64,000 nucleotides of DNA from positions 310,001-374,000 of the forward strand of contig KV918798.1 in NCBI GenBank assembly GCA_002049455.2, given 5' to 3'. The translations under genes and the position numbers were made by a program. The stretch is from Porphyra umbilicalis. Taxonomy: Eukaryota > Rhodophyta > Bangiophyceae > Bangiales > Bangiaceae. Position 1 is the stretch's first letter, and every line of letters starts with the position of its first letter. The notes beneath the pieces were generated by a model, which ran no database searches, was not told where the DNA came from, and saw only the letters and a list, made by a program, of their open reading frames with translations. Positions 24,240-35,788 of the stretch are shown here, piece by piece.

Positions 24240-25904
24240 ACCATGCGGTGGGGCTCTTGAATTGCACTGAAGTAACCGAACACGCGCGTGAGCAAAACCA
24301 CAGAAGATTGCAACTATAAGAATGCGCGGCGCAACGCAACGCGGGCCGCCCGAAACTTACGCACCTATACGGGGGCGTTGGCGTCCTATCCCGACCTCAC
24401 CCAGTTCCTGGCGGGTGCCAACCGGCCGCATGCGGTGAGGCAGGCAGCCATGGGCCTGGATGGGGCGTTCTTCCTGAGATCTGCCAACGTGTTGGCCATG
24501 TGGCGGACCACTTTAGTTGCAGTCTTGATTGAAGCGGGGCTGCTTCTTGGCGTACTTGACACCGCGGCGTGGCGTTTGGTATTTTTACAGATTTCCGGAG
24601 CCCAGCTTGATGGACTGGGGAGTCGCCGCGCCGCTCGCAGGGCGCTGTTAACTTCTGCGGTTGCGGCCGTGGACAGCAGCTTGGCGCGCGTCCTGGAGGA
24701 GTGCCATTCTGTGTCCCTCTGTATCGATGGGATAACTGACGCGAGCGGGGGTGGCGTCAACCATGTCGTCTTCTTCACCTCGCGCCGCTTTTTGGTGGCG
24801 ACGATTCGCATGTGAACGGACCGCCCCACGGCGGCCAATTTCGTTACTCACCTGCAAGCAGCCCGGCAGACCCCCATCTCGTACCGTTTCGTCACATCGG
24901 CCACCACTAAGTTGGCGGCCAGGGCGTTGGTCCTCTCCTTGTTCAGTAACCGTCGGATCCTTGCACACTCAACGGACTTACAAACGACGGTGGTGGCCGT
25001 GCGGGGTCTGGCCATCGTGAGCAGCGCATTCTTTTTTCGTTCTAGGTGTGCTGCTCACGACGCCAACCTTGTGGCCCAAAATGCCGCACGGGCGCCCGTT
25101 TGCGTTCAGGCGGTGAGTGCAGCGCTGTTCAGTACTATGTGTTTTACACGGTCAACATGCGCGCACGCGCTCTTGCGGACCATGCCGGTGCGCCTGCCGG
25201 CCGCGAGACTACGAACGGGGTCCCCTAAGACGTAGTTCCGCACACAATGGGCTGGGAAAGGGGCCCCCGTTGCCGCCGTTGGGTCAAATCTTCCGGCTTC
25301 GGACAATTCTCTGCGCGAGAACTCCCTCTCCTCTCATCTGTTTGAATTACCGACGCCCGTGACTGAGGCCATCCGATCCCCCGCAGTCTGGTCGACGAGT
25401 GGCGGGTGCATGTCGTTCCTGACATTTTGAATGTTTGTTTTTTCCAATTCTGGCCCGCCTCGTTGCTCACATGGAAGGTGACCCCACGCCTCTGTCATTC
25501 TACATGCGTATTCTTGCGTGCCTTGGTGGAGCGCTGGCCAATCGGTGTACGGATCCGTCCGTGGCCGCACTTCAGGCGACGCAGTCTTCACTCGAGCGAC
25601 GCCACACGTTCTTATCGGACCTTCCGGAAGCCCTCGCATTTTAGCGGGACCCTGTTTGGGCCGCGGTTTGGGCGCGGCTATCGTGTCTGCCATGTAGTAC
25701 CAAGTTTTTCGCAGTCTCACGCCATGCGACCGCGGTCTTCCTATGCCGACACGACACTTCTGCCAGTGCTTCTGTTCCCGCCGAGTTGACAAGCTATGCG
25801 GACGTGGCGCAAGCTGCTGCAGCTTTGGAGCAGTCCCGTGATTTACACCCTGTGATGTCGCGGCGCCTTCGCGGATGCCGCTTCCCGGCCTTGTAGCCGC
25901 TGTT
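24240..25904 (+). pseudogene. second hAT-family transposase relic, 5' part
   Basis: Homolog of the relic at 9357-11228. In order: CNYKNARRNATRAARNL (BED-like, near 24310); VSLCIDGITDASGG near 24715 (the hAT DGxT core block); CAAHDANLVAQNAA near 25055; ARLVAHMEGDPTPLS near 25450 (compare ARLVSHLEGDAAPLS in the first copy); and YADVAQAAAALEQSRD near 25795. Frames change several times, so it is inactive. It stops abruptly at 25904, where an LTR element has inserted, and the C-terminal hATC part resumes at 31554. The two hAT copies are clearly related but well diverged, so they are separate old insertions or families. Confidence 0.75.
25900..25904 (+). repeat. 5-bp target-site duplication, left
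   Basis: CTGTT directly before the left LTR, repeated at 31549-31553 directly after the right LTR. The 5-bp size is usual for LTR-element integrases. Confidence 0.85.
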
Positions 25905-26377
25905 TGTAGTACAATGAATCGCGATCACCTCGGAGAGGAGGGAAGTACCGGCCGTCCTAGCCGCTCGTGCGTCACCCGCTATGGGACTCGAGGTCCAGGA
26001 AGTCAGGCCGACCGAAACGCCAAGACAAACAGGCACGGTTTACTTGCCGGCGACGACGGTGCCTCCCACCGTCGCCGCCCTTCGTCCTTAAAGGGCGGAA
26101 ACCGCTGCGCGGGGACCGGGGCCACTAGTTGGCCCGGTCCCGCGCTGCCAAATACCTACGATGCAGATAATTCCCTCCAATGCATGACACTACCCAATCT
26201 GGATTGACACGCCCCGCTGTCAGCACCGGACAATCCGACGAGCTCACCCAGACACGTGCGCCGCAGGCGCTCACACGTCGCAGTGGCACGCCACAAAGGC
26301 GACACACCACCGACAACCCGGCTTCCGAGCACCAGCGCCCACAGCCACGAGTACAACGCCTCTGGCGTAGTACTACA
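25905..26377 (-). repeat. LTR (left copy; 3' LTR of the minus-strand element)
   Basis: 473 bp with 8-bp inverted ends TGTAGTAC/GTACTACA. Near-identical to 31076-31548. Confidence 0.9.
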
Positions 26378-26389
26378 TCCCCCCCATCT
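26378..26389 (-). other. polypurine tract of LTR element
   Basis: On the minus strand AGATGGGGGGGA directly abuts the start of the LTR, which is the expected place and composition for a plus-strand primer. Confidence 0.6.
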
Positions 26390-26650
26390 GAGACTGCGGC
26401 GTCCGCGCCGCACGACGGAGGCCGCCCACAGCGCATTGACGCGCGTAGCAAAAGCTCCGACAACCCGCCGAAAATGGTGCGGCCGCCGGGGTCCCCGCAG
26501 CCCAGGGGGGAAGGCCGCGCCGTGGCGCACCCTCGAGGCCAACGGCATCTGCAGCCGACGTCGGGAATGCCCCAGGTGATGTAGGCCAACATCGCCCGAC
26601 CATGGCGTCGGAAGACGAGGGCGCCGCCCTGCGCCCCTCGGGCAACACGA

Positions 26651-27640
26651 CCGCCGATTGGGCCGCACTTGATCCGGCGGCGCCGCCGCAGAGGACCGAA
26701 AATCTTGCAACGGCGCCGCCGCGCCCCAGCGCCGCGCCGGCGGAAGCACCCCGTCGTTGCCGCTGCCGCCGCCGCCCGCCAGGGGCGGCGCGCCCCCACG
26801 CCGAGGGCGTTGCGGCCCCCGTCTTCCCCCTACGCCAGGGGGGAAGCGCGCCTCGCGGAGCCCGCGCCGCCGTCGTCGCAGCGCAAATCGGACGACGGGA
26901 AGACCTCCCCCCGTCGGCGTCACCGCGCCCGCCGACGACGACGGGGGCAGACGAAGACGCGCGTCGCGCGCCGGCGGCAAGACGGCCGCTGATTGGGCCG
27001 CGCTTGATCCGGCGGCGCCGCCGCAGAGGACCGAAAATCTTGCAACGGCGCCGCCGCGCCCCAGCGCCGCGCCGGCGGAAGCACCCCGTCTTTGCCGCCG
27101 CCGCCGTCACCCGCCAGGGGCGGCGCGCCCCCACGCCGAGGGCGTTGCGGCCCCCGACTTCCCCCTACGCCAGGGGGGAAGCGCGCCTCGCGGAGCCCGC
27201 GCCGCCGTCGTCGCTGCGCAAATCGGACGACGGGAAGACCTGCCCCCGTCGGCGTCACCGCGCCCGCCGACGACGACGGGGGCAGATGAAGACGCGCGTC
27301 GCGCGCCGGCGGCAAGACGGCCGCTGATTGGGCCGCGCTTGATCCGGCGGCGCCGCCGCAGATGACCGAAAATCTTGCAGCGGCGCCGCCGCGCCCCAGC
27401 GCCGCGCCGGCGGAAGCACCCCGTCTTTGCCGCCGCCGCCGTCGCCCGCCAGGGGCGGCGCGCCCCCACGCCGAGGGCGTTGCGGCCCCCGACTTCCCCC
27501 TACGCCAGGGGGGAAGCGCGCCTCGCGGAGCCCGCGCCGCCGTCGTCGCAGCGCAAATCGGACGACGGGAAGACCTCCCCCCGTCGGCGTCACCGCGCCC
27601 GCCGACGACGACGGGGGCAGATGAAGACGCGCTGCGCGCA
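26651..27640. repeat. 335-bp tandem array, three units, inside the LTR element
   Basis: Units start near 26651, 26986 and 27321 (CCGC(C/T)GATTGGGCCGC). They are very GC-rich and nearly identical. Long frames on both strands here are by-products of composition and repetition. Confidence 0.8.
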
Positions 27641-28379
27641 CCGGCCGCGAGGGTGTCGCTTAGTTCTTGAGGGCCCGGTCCTGCGCCGCCGGGACCCCGG
27701 TGCGCCCCTCTTGCGACCTCGTCGCTGTCAATTTGCGACCACGGTCTCAGTAACGCTCGCCGCTCGCGTCGCCGACTATTCGCATTTTCGCGATCGGGTC
27801 GGCTGCCCGTCACCAATCAGCATTCGCCCCGGTTGGGCTGTCCGGCTCATTCCCGGGGGGAGGACGAAGGCTACGTCGGCGACCGCCGTCACCCACCAGG
27901 AGTTGGACCGCGTCGTCGACGCCCTTATCGGGCCGCCACCTCTGCAACCGCCACGCCCGGTGGGAGAGGCACCGCGGGCCGGCCGTCCCCGCGTTCCTAT
28001 GAACGACACGAGGACGGCATGGCCGCCGACGCCGGCGCCAGACACAGGTGCCGCCTGTCCACCACTCGAGAAGGCCCCTGAGCCTGGCGCCGCCTTGTAC
28101 CATCTTTGACGCCCAGAGCATACCCCCATTTCGGGTCAGGTGCTCGCTCCAATGAGCGCCCGCCCCGGCGGGGCTGCCCTGCACCGACCGCGTCAGCATC
28201 GCACCATACTCAGTTCCATGTCAGGTAGAAGGAAGGCGGCGACGTCGATGTTCGACCATGGTTCCACCAAATCTGGCCGCGTCAACGCCGCCCCGACTCA
28301 GTCGCCGTCCCACGGCGCAGAGCGGACTGGTCGAGTGTGTCGACGACCGTCATGGGCGCCGCCCCCCGTCCCCGTCTCA

Positions 28380-30020
28380 ATGTATCCGACGGTCGCGGTT
28401 TTGCCGCCGCGAGCATGCATCGCTCCGAGCCGGCCCTCCCCCTCCGGGGCGGGGCGCTGGTCACGAATCAGCGCCCGCCCCAGAGAGACGGCTCGTTGCT
28501 ACGCGTGCCGGCGGTGCCGGTTCCGTCGGCTCGATCTCGGGTTGGGGGAAGAGGACGGCGACGCCGATGTCCGCCCGTCGCGCCGCCGAATGCGATCGCG
28601 TCGACGACGCCCTTGATCGGTCGCTGTCAGCGCCTCAGTCGTCGACGCCGCCGTCGTCGAGGACCATACGTCCCCGGGGATGCCCCGCGCTGCCAACGCG
28701 CGTCCATCCCTTTCAGGGGCGGCACCCGTCGCCGTGCTCGTGCCCGCGCGGTCGCTCCCACAACAAGGGGACGAGCGGGCCGCGTGCGCCGACGCCCGCC
28801 ACGGGCGTCGCCCCTGCCCCTCCTCAACGGAGCCGACCGTGGCGGCTTTGCCGTCGCAAGCATGTATCGCTCCGAGCCGGCCCTCCCCCTCCGGGGCGGG
28901 GCGCTGGTCACGAATCAGCGCCCGCTCAAGACGGACGGCTCGTTGCTACGCGTGCCGGCGGTGCCGGATCCGTCGGCTCGATCTCGGGTTGGGGGAAGAG
29001 GACGGCGACGCCGATGACCGCCCGCCGCGCCGCCGAATGCGATCGCGTCGACGAAGCCCTTGATCGGTCGCCGTCAGAGCCTCAGTCGTCGACGCCGCCG
29101 ACGCCCCGCCGCCGTCGTCGAAGACCGTCCGTCTCCGGGGATGCCATTGCGCTGCCAACGCGCGTCCAGGGGTTCCACCCGTCGCCGTGCTCGCGCCCGC
29201 CCCGTCGTCCTCACGACGAGGGGACGAACGGGCTGCTTGCGCCGACGCCCGCCACGGGCGTCGCCCCTCCCCCTCCTCAACGGGGCCGACCGGGGCGGCT
29301 CCGCCGCCCCAAGCACGCATCGCTGCGAGCCGTATCACCCCCTCCGGGGCGGACCGCTGATCACCAGTCAGCGCCCACCCAAGAGGGACGGCTCGTTGCC
29401 ACGTGTTCCGGCGGTGCCGGTTCCGTCGGCTCGATCTCGGGTTGGGGGAAGAGGACGGCGACGCCGATGTCCGCCCGTCGCGCCGCCGAATGCGATCGCG
29501 TCGACGACGCCCTTGATCGGTCGCTGTCAGCGCCTCAGTCGTCGACGCCGCCGTCGTCGAGGACCATACGTCCCCGGGGATGCCCCGCGCTGCCAACGCG
29601 CGTCCATCCCTTTCAGGGGCGTCACCCGTCGCCGTGCTCGTGCCCGCGTGGTCGCTCCCACAACAAGGGGACGAATGGGCCGCGTGCGCCGATGCCCGCC
29701 ACGGGCGTCGCCCCTCCCCCTCCTCAACGGGGCCGACCGGGGCGGCTCCGCCGCCCCAAGCACGCGTCGCTGCGAGCCGTATCACCACCTCCGGGGCGGA
29801 CCGCTGATCATGAATCAGCGCCCACCCAAGAGGGACGGCTCGTTGCCACGTGTGCCGGCGGTGCCGGTTCCGTCGGCTCGATCTCGGGTTGGGGGAAGAG
29901 GACGGCGACGCCGATGTCCGCCCGTCGCGCCGCCGAATCCGCTCGCGTCGACGACGCCCTTGATCGGTCGCTGTCCACGACTCGGTCGTCGATGCCGCCG
30001 ACGCGCCGTCATCGCCGTCG
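28380..30020. repeat. about 450-bp tandem array, 3-4 units, inside the LTR element
   Basis: The landmark CGGCTCGTTGC recurs at about 28489, 28936, 29389 and 29836, giving periods of 447, 453 and 447 bp. This makes a plus-strand frame of over 700 codons that is repetitive and shows no retroelement protein motif. Confidence 0.8.
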
Positions 30021-31053
30021 GTTTCGAGGTTCCCAACGGCTCGTCGTCGTTATCGCAGCGGCCTCTCTTGTGTCTTGCGCTTGCCCCATTATCTGCTTCC
30101 TCTCTCTCTCGCGTTGCGCGATACTAGTCTCGTCTTATCTTGCCCGGTCCTTGTCGCAAATTAGTAGCGCTGACTGCCGAAGTACCCCGCGTGGGGCCGG
30201 ATGTTCTCCGAGATGCTCGACAGGGCGTCATCACCGGGGTGGGCTGCCACGAGCAAAGCCCCACCCACAGTACCGGCGACGCCGGGGGAAGACACCGATG
30301 GTGACGACCCCGCCAATAATCTTGGTGTTCATCCGCCTCACGCTCCTCCGTCGATTACCCCGCCGGGAATTCTTGGGAGAGCGCTCCAACGCTGAGCTCC
30401 GCCGCCGTCCGGGTCGCCAATCCGGCACAGTATCGTAGCCCAGCGCCGAGGACGCCATCTCAATCGTACCGCGGCGCGGTCGGGATGAACGTGTTAGATC
30501 CGTCGCCACAACCGACACAGCTCACCGGCCACGCACCGCTTGACGTCACCCGGATCCCAATGGGAAGTGGCCAACGTCCCATAGCCCGGCGAGCCTTGAT
30601 TCCAGGGGTTGGTTGGAGGCCCCCTGGCGGCCATCGCGGCACACCGTACCCGCAGCCACCCGTTCCGGATGATGGGGGGACGAGTCCCGTTGGTCGGCGT
30701 GTGGCCGGGGTCCTCGGGTAGGGAGTCCAACTCACCTACCACCGTACCACCGCCGCCAGGCCGGGGCCGCCCCTCTGCCGAAGACCCGGGTCCCGGGTGG
30801 GCCGCGCCAGCGTGCCGTCGTCTCCCGCCGATGGCGTGGTTGCTCTTGATGCTTGTCAGGCATGTCGATCTACCACGCGACATCGTTGAGCGGGGAAGGA
30901 GAGGAAGATCCGCAATCCAAAAAGACAACAGGAAGCACGGTCCCTCGGGACGTCCTCGCTCGACCGTCAAATCCGCACCCAAGACAACCCCTCTGGGGTC
31001 ACGCGATCGATGCACCAACATGGTTCGTCCCCGGCACCGCGCTAGCAATGCCA

Positions 31054-31073
31054 GAGTCTCACCCGGAGCGCCA
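31054..31073 (-). other. primer-binding-site-like sequence
   Basis: On the minus strand, two bases inside the LTR end, TGGCGCTCCGGGTGAGAC begins with TGG and could pair with a tRNA 3' end (…GCGCCA). The tRNA identity is not determined. Confidence 0.5.
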
Positions 31074-31075
31074 AA

Positions 31076-31548
31076 TGTAGTACAATGAATCGCGATCACC
31101 TCGGAGAGGAGGGAAGTACCGGCCGTCCTAGCCGCTCGTGCGTCACCCGCTATGGGACTCGAGGTCCAGGAAGTCAGGCCGACCGAAACGCCAAGACAAA
31201 CAGGCACGGTTTACTTGCCGGCGACGACGGTGCCTCCCACCGTCGCCGCCCTTCGTCCTTAAAGGGCGGAAACCGCTGCGCGGGGACCGGGGCCACTAGT
31301 TGGCCCGGTCCCGCGCTGCCAAATACCTACGATGCAGATAATTCCCTCCAATGCATGACACTACCCAATCTGGATTGACACGCCCCGCTGTCAGCACCGG
31401 ACAATCCGACGAGCTCACCCAGACACGTGCGCCGCAGGCGCTCACACGTCGCAGTGGCACGCCACAAAGGCGACACACCACCGACCACCCGGCTTCCGAG
31501 CACCAGCGCCCACAGCCACGAGTACGACGCCTCTGGCGTAGTACTACA
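31076..31548 (-). repeat. LTR (right copy; 5' LTR of the minus-strand element)
   Basis: 473 bp, the same ends and length as 25905-26377, with about two mismatches between the copies. Confidence 0.9.
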
Positions 31549-31553
31549 CTGTT
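31549..31553 (+). repeat. 5-bp target-site duplication, right
   Basis: CTGTT, matching 25900-25904. Confidence 0.85.
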
Positions 31554-31860
31554 GGTGCGCCTCCATGCCAACCCGTAATCTGTACAGGGGTGCGAGCACA
31601 TCTTCGATGAGTTAAGGACTGTGATTTGCCCGCACCGTAGCCGCGACACCACGGAGCTCGTCTACATCCGAACGCGATTGCGGTACAACTCGCGGGAACT
31701 GGAATGAGCAGAAGAGCTGGCGGCGTATCCCCGCTCTTGAATGAGCTTGAGTTGCAGGCGCTACTCTCCGGGGAGACGGGGGCGGGCGCGCCGGAAGCCG
31801 CTCTCCTCGCCGCGGCGGACCCAGATTCGGACGGCGCTAGTGGTGGGACTGCACAAGTGT
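31554..31860 (+). pseudogene. second hAT relic, C-terminal part after LTR insertion
   Basis: Continues the relic split at 25904. The frame reads EHIFDELRTVICPHRSRD then TTELVYIRTRLRYN, the hATC-type pattern (ER-F...R, then L.yIR.NLR). Another frame then gives an acidic tail (LLNELELQALLSGETGAG) ending at a TAG near 31858. It contains in-frame stops. Confidence 0.65.
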
Positions 31861-34747
31861 AGAGAAGAAGGCCAAAGGAGGTCCTGCGCTAAAGTGCCTG
31901 ATGTTTCGGAGCCACCCCCGGCTCCAACAACGCCTGGACCGTCGCGTGATCGCAGAGCGGCCGTGAAGAGCCAATGAAAGGACGAGGATCCCCCCATGTT
32001 GCGAGATAATCTCTTTACCTGAAAATATCATCGCTATCTTGAACCGCGGTCGCCAATCAGATACTCGGATCGTGCGCTGGTTCTAAGATTTGTTCGAAGC
32101 CACAGATGCGGGCTGGCCCCACCCCCGCGTCCAGATGACCCATCGAATGCAGCCTTGTCCCTCCTTCAGCGTCGGCGCAACTGAGCGCACGAGGCAGCTA
32201 AGAATCATCTGAGCCTTTGCTCTCGCCGCCGCACGTGATTTCACTCATGCCCACGGTGGCTATCTGTTCTAGCGCACGCCAATTGGACGCCAGGGTCATT
32301 CCTTGATCTCCAAATCGCCGAGCCACTTGTGTTCATCACCTGACATGAAGCCGTTGCGGAGCGGCTGCGCTCCACATGCAGCGTACGTGGACCAGTGGAA
32401 TCGCCAGGACCATTCTAGAAACTTTCAGGTCAGGCCTACGATGCCTTAAATCAGGCTGTCAAAGGGATAGCCTAACTAAGGCCTACAAACACGCTTTGGC
32501 ATGTCGCAAAACTGCAGGAAATTGCAAGTTCACCGCAGAAAACTCACTCTCCGCACAAGATTGCCCGTTGAACTGCTTCGGGCCAACTTCTTGGTTGAGG
32601 AAGCTTTGAGCTGCTCAGACGTTTGTGTTGCCAAGAGTGTGGACGGGCAAATCCAAGTCATGAAGGGTGTCGAATCCGAAAAAAGGGGACAAGAAGGGTG
32701 CGTAGCACGAAACAGCAACATCTACAAACGAAACAGCTCTGCAGGTGGCATACGGAAGCCCAAGCATACGCAAAGTGACCTGCATTGGTGCGGACACAGC
32801 GATGCTGCAGAGAGGTGGACTGGTGCGGACGGATGAGCTGTTCCACTGGACAGCAGCAGAGCCAATGCGGTCGAAAGGAACCTTTATCAAGGTCCCAATT
32901 GCGCGGGCAAGAGGCTGGCGGGGGGCGAGGGACGAGGGGTGGCGGGAACTTCACGGCAGCACACGGGAATGCGGACAAAAACAGCCATCCCTATGCTGGT
33001 AGTCGACGGTGGGCGTCATGAGTTGCATGAAACCACCTTTTCAATGCGCGGGTGACCCCAGATGGTCGCGTCTTCTGTCGCTACTGGTTCCGCTTGCCTG
33101 AACTCTGGCACGCCGATAAAACGCAGAAACGCAGTTGGACGAAAGCAACGGGAATTGAAATATCTGGTACATAAGCACGCTCTACCTCGTCGATCGTCGG
33201 AAAGGCGTCCGACCGCATTCATTGGTGGGAGCGCACATTGGTCCGACGCACGCCTCCCCCACTACACCGGTTGCACAAATAGGTAATTCGTGCTCTGTGT
33301 GATGCTGAGGGGCGAGGGGCCGTCTGACCGGGTCGGTTCCGATCGGGCTCCGCTGCCGCGCCTCTCGCTCCCCCCGATCGTGGACCGAGCACCAAATTGA
33401 AACTCCTGTGGAGAAGGGCAGCACTTACAGAGGGCAATATTCCCCGCTGTCGTTTTCTTTTCTTTCAACCTATGCCGTCCCCCCCCTCTGCTCGTTTGTG
33501 GGAGGCACCAGAGGCGGCTATGCGCGACAGAGGCGAACTTGTGGCAGCAGTTGGAGAGGCTCCCAAAGCGGCGTCGCCCCCTCACGCCGTCGTCACCATG
33601 TTGGCGGCGGCAGCCAGCGCGGCGCTTCTCCGCGGCGTGGCGGCCGGGTGCGGCTAAGACTGTGCCTGTGGGAACGGTGACGAGCCAGGCCGGCTTGGCC
33701 GTCGCCGCCGCGGCTACCCGCGCTATTTTGGCGACTGGACGGGATTGGCGTCTGCATGTGGCGGTGTGGCGCGCCGCGCTGGCCGTCGCGACCCGGACGG
33801 CCGCTTCGGCCGCCACCACCGCTGCGCTCGCCGCCGTCGCAACGGCCGCTGCAGTCGCCGCAGCTGCCGCAGCCGCGGCGGCCGCCGCGGCAGACGTGGG
33901 AGCCGCAGCGGCCGCGCACCGTGGGCAGTTTGGAGGTGGTCGGCGGGAGGACGCCACAGCGTCCACCTTGCGGCGATCACGCCGCGTGACGGGCGCTTGC
34001 TGATAGCCGCGCGGCGGCACTCCGGCGGGCGTCCGTGGTGGCAATGGCCGCGGTGGCGGTGGCAGCGGCCACATCTTTGCTTGGCGGTGGCGAAAGCAGC
34101 ACGCCTAGTCGCCCGAACAGAGATCCCTCCGCGCCGCGAGCGCCGGCCGCCGCCGCGGTGCGGCGGCACAGGTGGATGAATCATTGATTTTGATGCTTCT
34201 GAGACGGGTCGCGTTTGATACATCACAAAGCACCACCGTTCTGTGCTTTTGCGGCGCTTTTCGATACAGAGCGGTCTTGGGAGCAACTTCCATTAATCTT
34301 TTGTAGAATTCCGCGAGGACCCCTTTCTTCGCATCACTTTTTCTGTGCACGCCTACAAATTCAAGTCGTCACTCGACGGCCGGTGCGTGGTGTGTCTGTC
34401 AGTTACGCATACGCACCTGATGCTCCTCTACGAGTCCATTTCAATGCCACATCCTACATTGAAATGAAAGCATTTTTAGGTCGTATAGGCGGCGGCGGCA
34501 CTTGACCCCGCCCTGGCGGTGGGGCAGCTGGCTTGCGTTGAGGCACCCTGGGAATGGCTATTTGGGAGTTTTCCAGGAGAATGCCGCATGCTCGTGTGTT
34601 TGGGCTAGGCGATGGTGCGGGCAGTGCCTGTGCTGGCGGCGACGGGCGGGAAAAATGTAGAAGCGGAGTTGTAGTGAGGTGGGCGCAGCTTATTGATGCA
34701 TACAGTGAACAGCAGACCGCACTCTAGACTCTCCACAATCACGCCTA
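31861..34747. other. graveyard DNA plus a GC-rich Ala-coding tract, no gene
   Basis: 31.9-33.4 kb is moderate GC and includes copy C of the dispersed repeat. 33.5-34.1 kb is a CCG/GCN-rich tract that encodes polyalanine on either strand by composition. No motif is recognised. Confidence 0.4.
32340..32640 (+). repeat. diverged dispersed repeat, copy C
   Basis: Contains GTTGCGGAGCGGCTG and CGTACGTGGACCAGTGGAAT, matching copy B. One frame reads AYVDQWNRQDHSRN. Further on, GGAAATTGCAAGTTCACCGC parallels copy A near 12175. Confidence 0.4.
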
Positions 34748-35788
34748 TCAAGCAATATTCCGTCCAGGGCAGGTACACCTGCCCCACATCTTGTCCACGG
34801 TGACACCACGCGGGTAGAGGTAAACATGAACCCGACGTAGGTACCTTTTGCCTCTATTTTAAATCCCCCAGTGGATGACATCGCCACTGAATAGCGCTAT
34901 TCCACCCGCCGCAACGTGCAGACGCTGCGCACGAGTAGTGGTCATCTCTTCCACACCCCCCTCGCCAAAGTCATCGCAATATTCCCCAGGCCACGCGTCC
35001 AAGAACGCGCGGTCATCAACAGCCATCACGACGCTCACAATCCTGGGTTGGTTTCCCAGTCCTTCATATTCAGCGGAGGCCCTATGCGGCATCTGCTTCG
35101 GCGCCCCGTCCATTCTCACCAAGACATTTGGGGGAGACGCCTCGGGGCGCTGTCTTAAAGTGGCATGCAGCGGTGGCCTCATGCTCCCAGCCTCGCGATC
35201 GCATCGTCAATCATTGTCCGGCCACTTCTTGGAGGGAGCTCGAGTTGTCGCCGACCCATGCCAGAGTCGCCTTACACCCACTGCATCTCCGCGACCGACT
35301 GCAAAATAAAAATGAGGCAGTTCCCGCCAGCCCGCCACGTGCGCCACCGCGTTCTCAACGGATACCAGCTGTCGTCCTCGTAAAAGACCCGCCAGGAGCA
35401 AAATGCCGGCGCCAAGGCGTGCCAGGCTTCCCTTCAGGGCCGACACGACAGCATCGACACCCGCAATGCGCACGTCCACATGGCCTACGTATGAAGACGG
35501 GCAAGCGAGGGAGAGCCAGGGCAGTAGGGGTGGGAACGCACGGGAAGATAGAAACGAGGGCGGCGGGCTCGGTAGCGGGGCAGGAGCTGCCCAACCCCTG
35601 GCCAAAATCTCCTTTGAGTCCGATTCTGCAGCCACCGCCGACGCGGCCGCAGCCACCACTGAAGCCGTAGAAGAGGGGGGCAGTACAGCGGCCAAGTTTC
35701 ACACGGGGGCCTCTGCAGCCCGCTTGCGTGCCGCATTGTTGGCAAGCGACTGCATCGTTTCGGCAGCCCGTTTCTTGTTTCGTGCCAT
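34748..35788 (-). pseudogene. decayed gene with 2OG-Fe(II)-oxygenase-like C-terminus
   Basis: One continuous reading frame of about 346 codons on the minus strand, from ATG 35788 (MARNKKRAAETMQSLANNAA) to a TGA at 34748-34750, interrupted by three in-frame stops but no frame change. The N-terminus is basic and alanine-rich. The C-terminal third reads QRLHVAAGGIALFSGDVIHW near 34870-34930 and then RRVHVYLYPRG. The pattern G-D-x-x-H-x-G followed by a basic residue in a beta strand is the C-terminal iron- and 2-oxoglutarate-binding part of double-stranded beta-helix oxygenases. The usual first HxD pair is not evident, so the assignment is tentative. It sits 1.5 kb from the Crypton relic on the same strand; whether it is host or transposon cargo is unknown. 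Confidence 0.4.

Larger units (their letters stand above)
25905..31548 (-). mobile_element. LTR retroelement, LARD-like and apparently non-coding
   Basis: A 5.6-kb element with 473-bp LTRs at both ends, flanked by the 5-bp duplication CTGTT. The orientation is minus, because a PBS-like site adjoins the LTR at 31076 and a polypurine tract adjoins the LTR at 26377. The LTRs start TGTAGTAC and end GTACTACA and differ at about two positions, so the insertion is recent. The interior (4.7 kb) is GC-rich and largely built of two tandem arrays (335-bp units and about 450-bp units). I see no capsid, protease, reverse transcriptase, RNase H or integrase motif, so it is non-autonomous and structurally whole as a LARD-type element. 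Superfamily (Gypsy or Copia) cannot be told. It inserted into the hAT relic at 24240-31860. Confidence 0.85.

Noticed and set aside
28258-30438. Plus-strand frame of 726 codons inside the LTR element
   Set aside because: Produced by about 450-bp tandem units whose length is mostly divisible by three. It runs opposite to the element's sense and shows no retroelement or host domain.
31700-31980. Possible separate small gene after the LTR element
   Set aside because: The acidic text fits better as the C-terminal tail of the split hAT relic, and the alternative frame is Arg/Pro compositional.
33539-34003. Alanine-rich plus-strand protein
   Set aside because: GCN triplets give polyalanine in several frames on both strands; no signal or domain is present.
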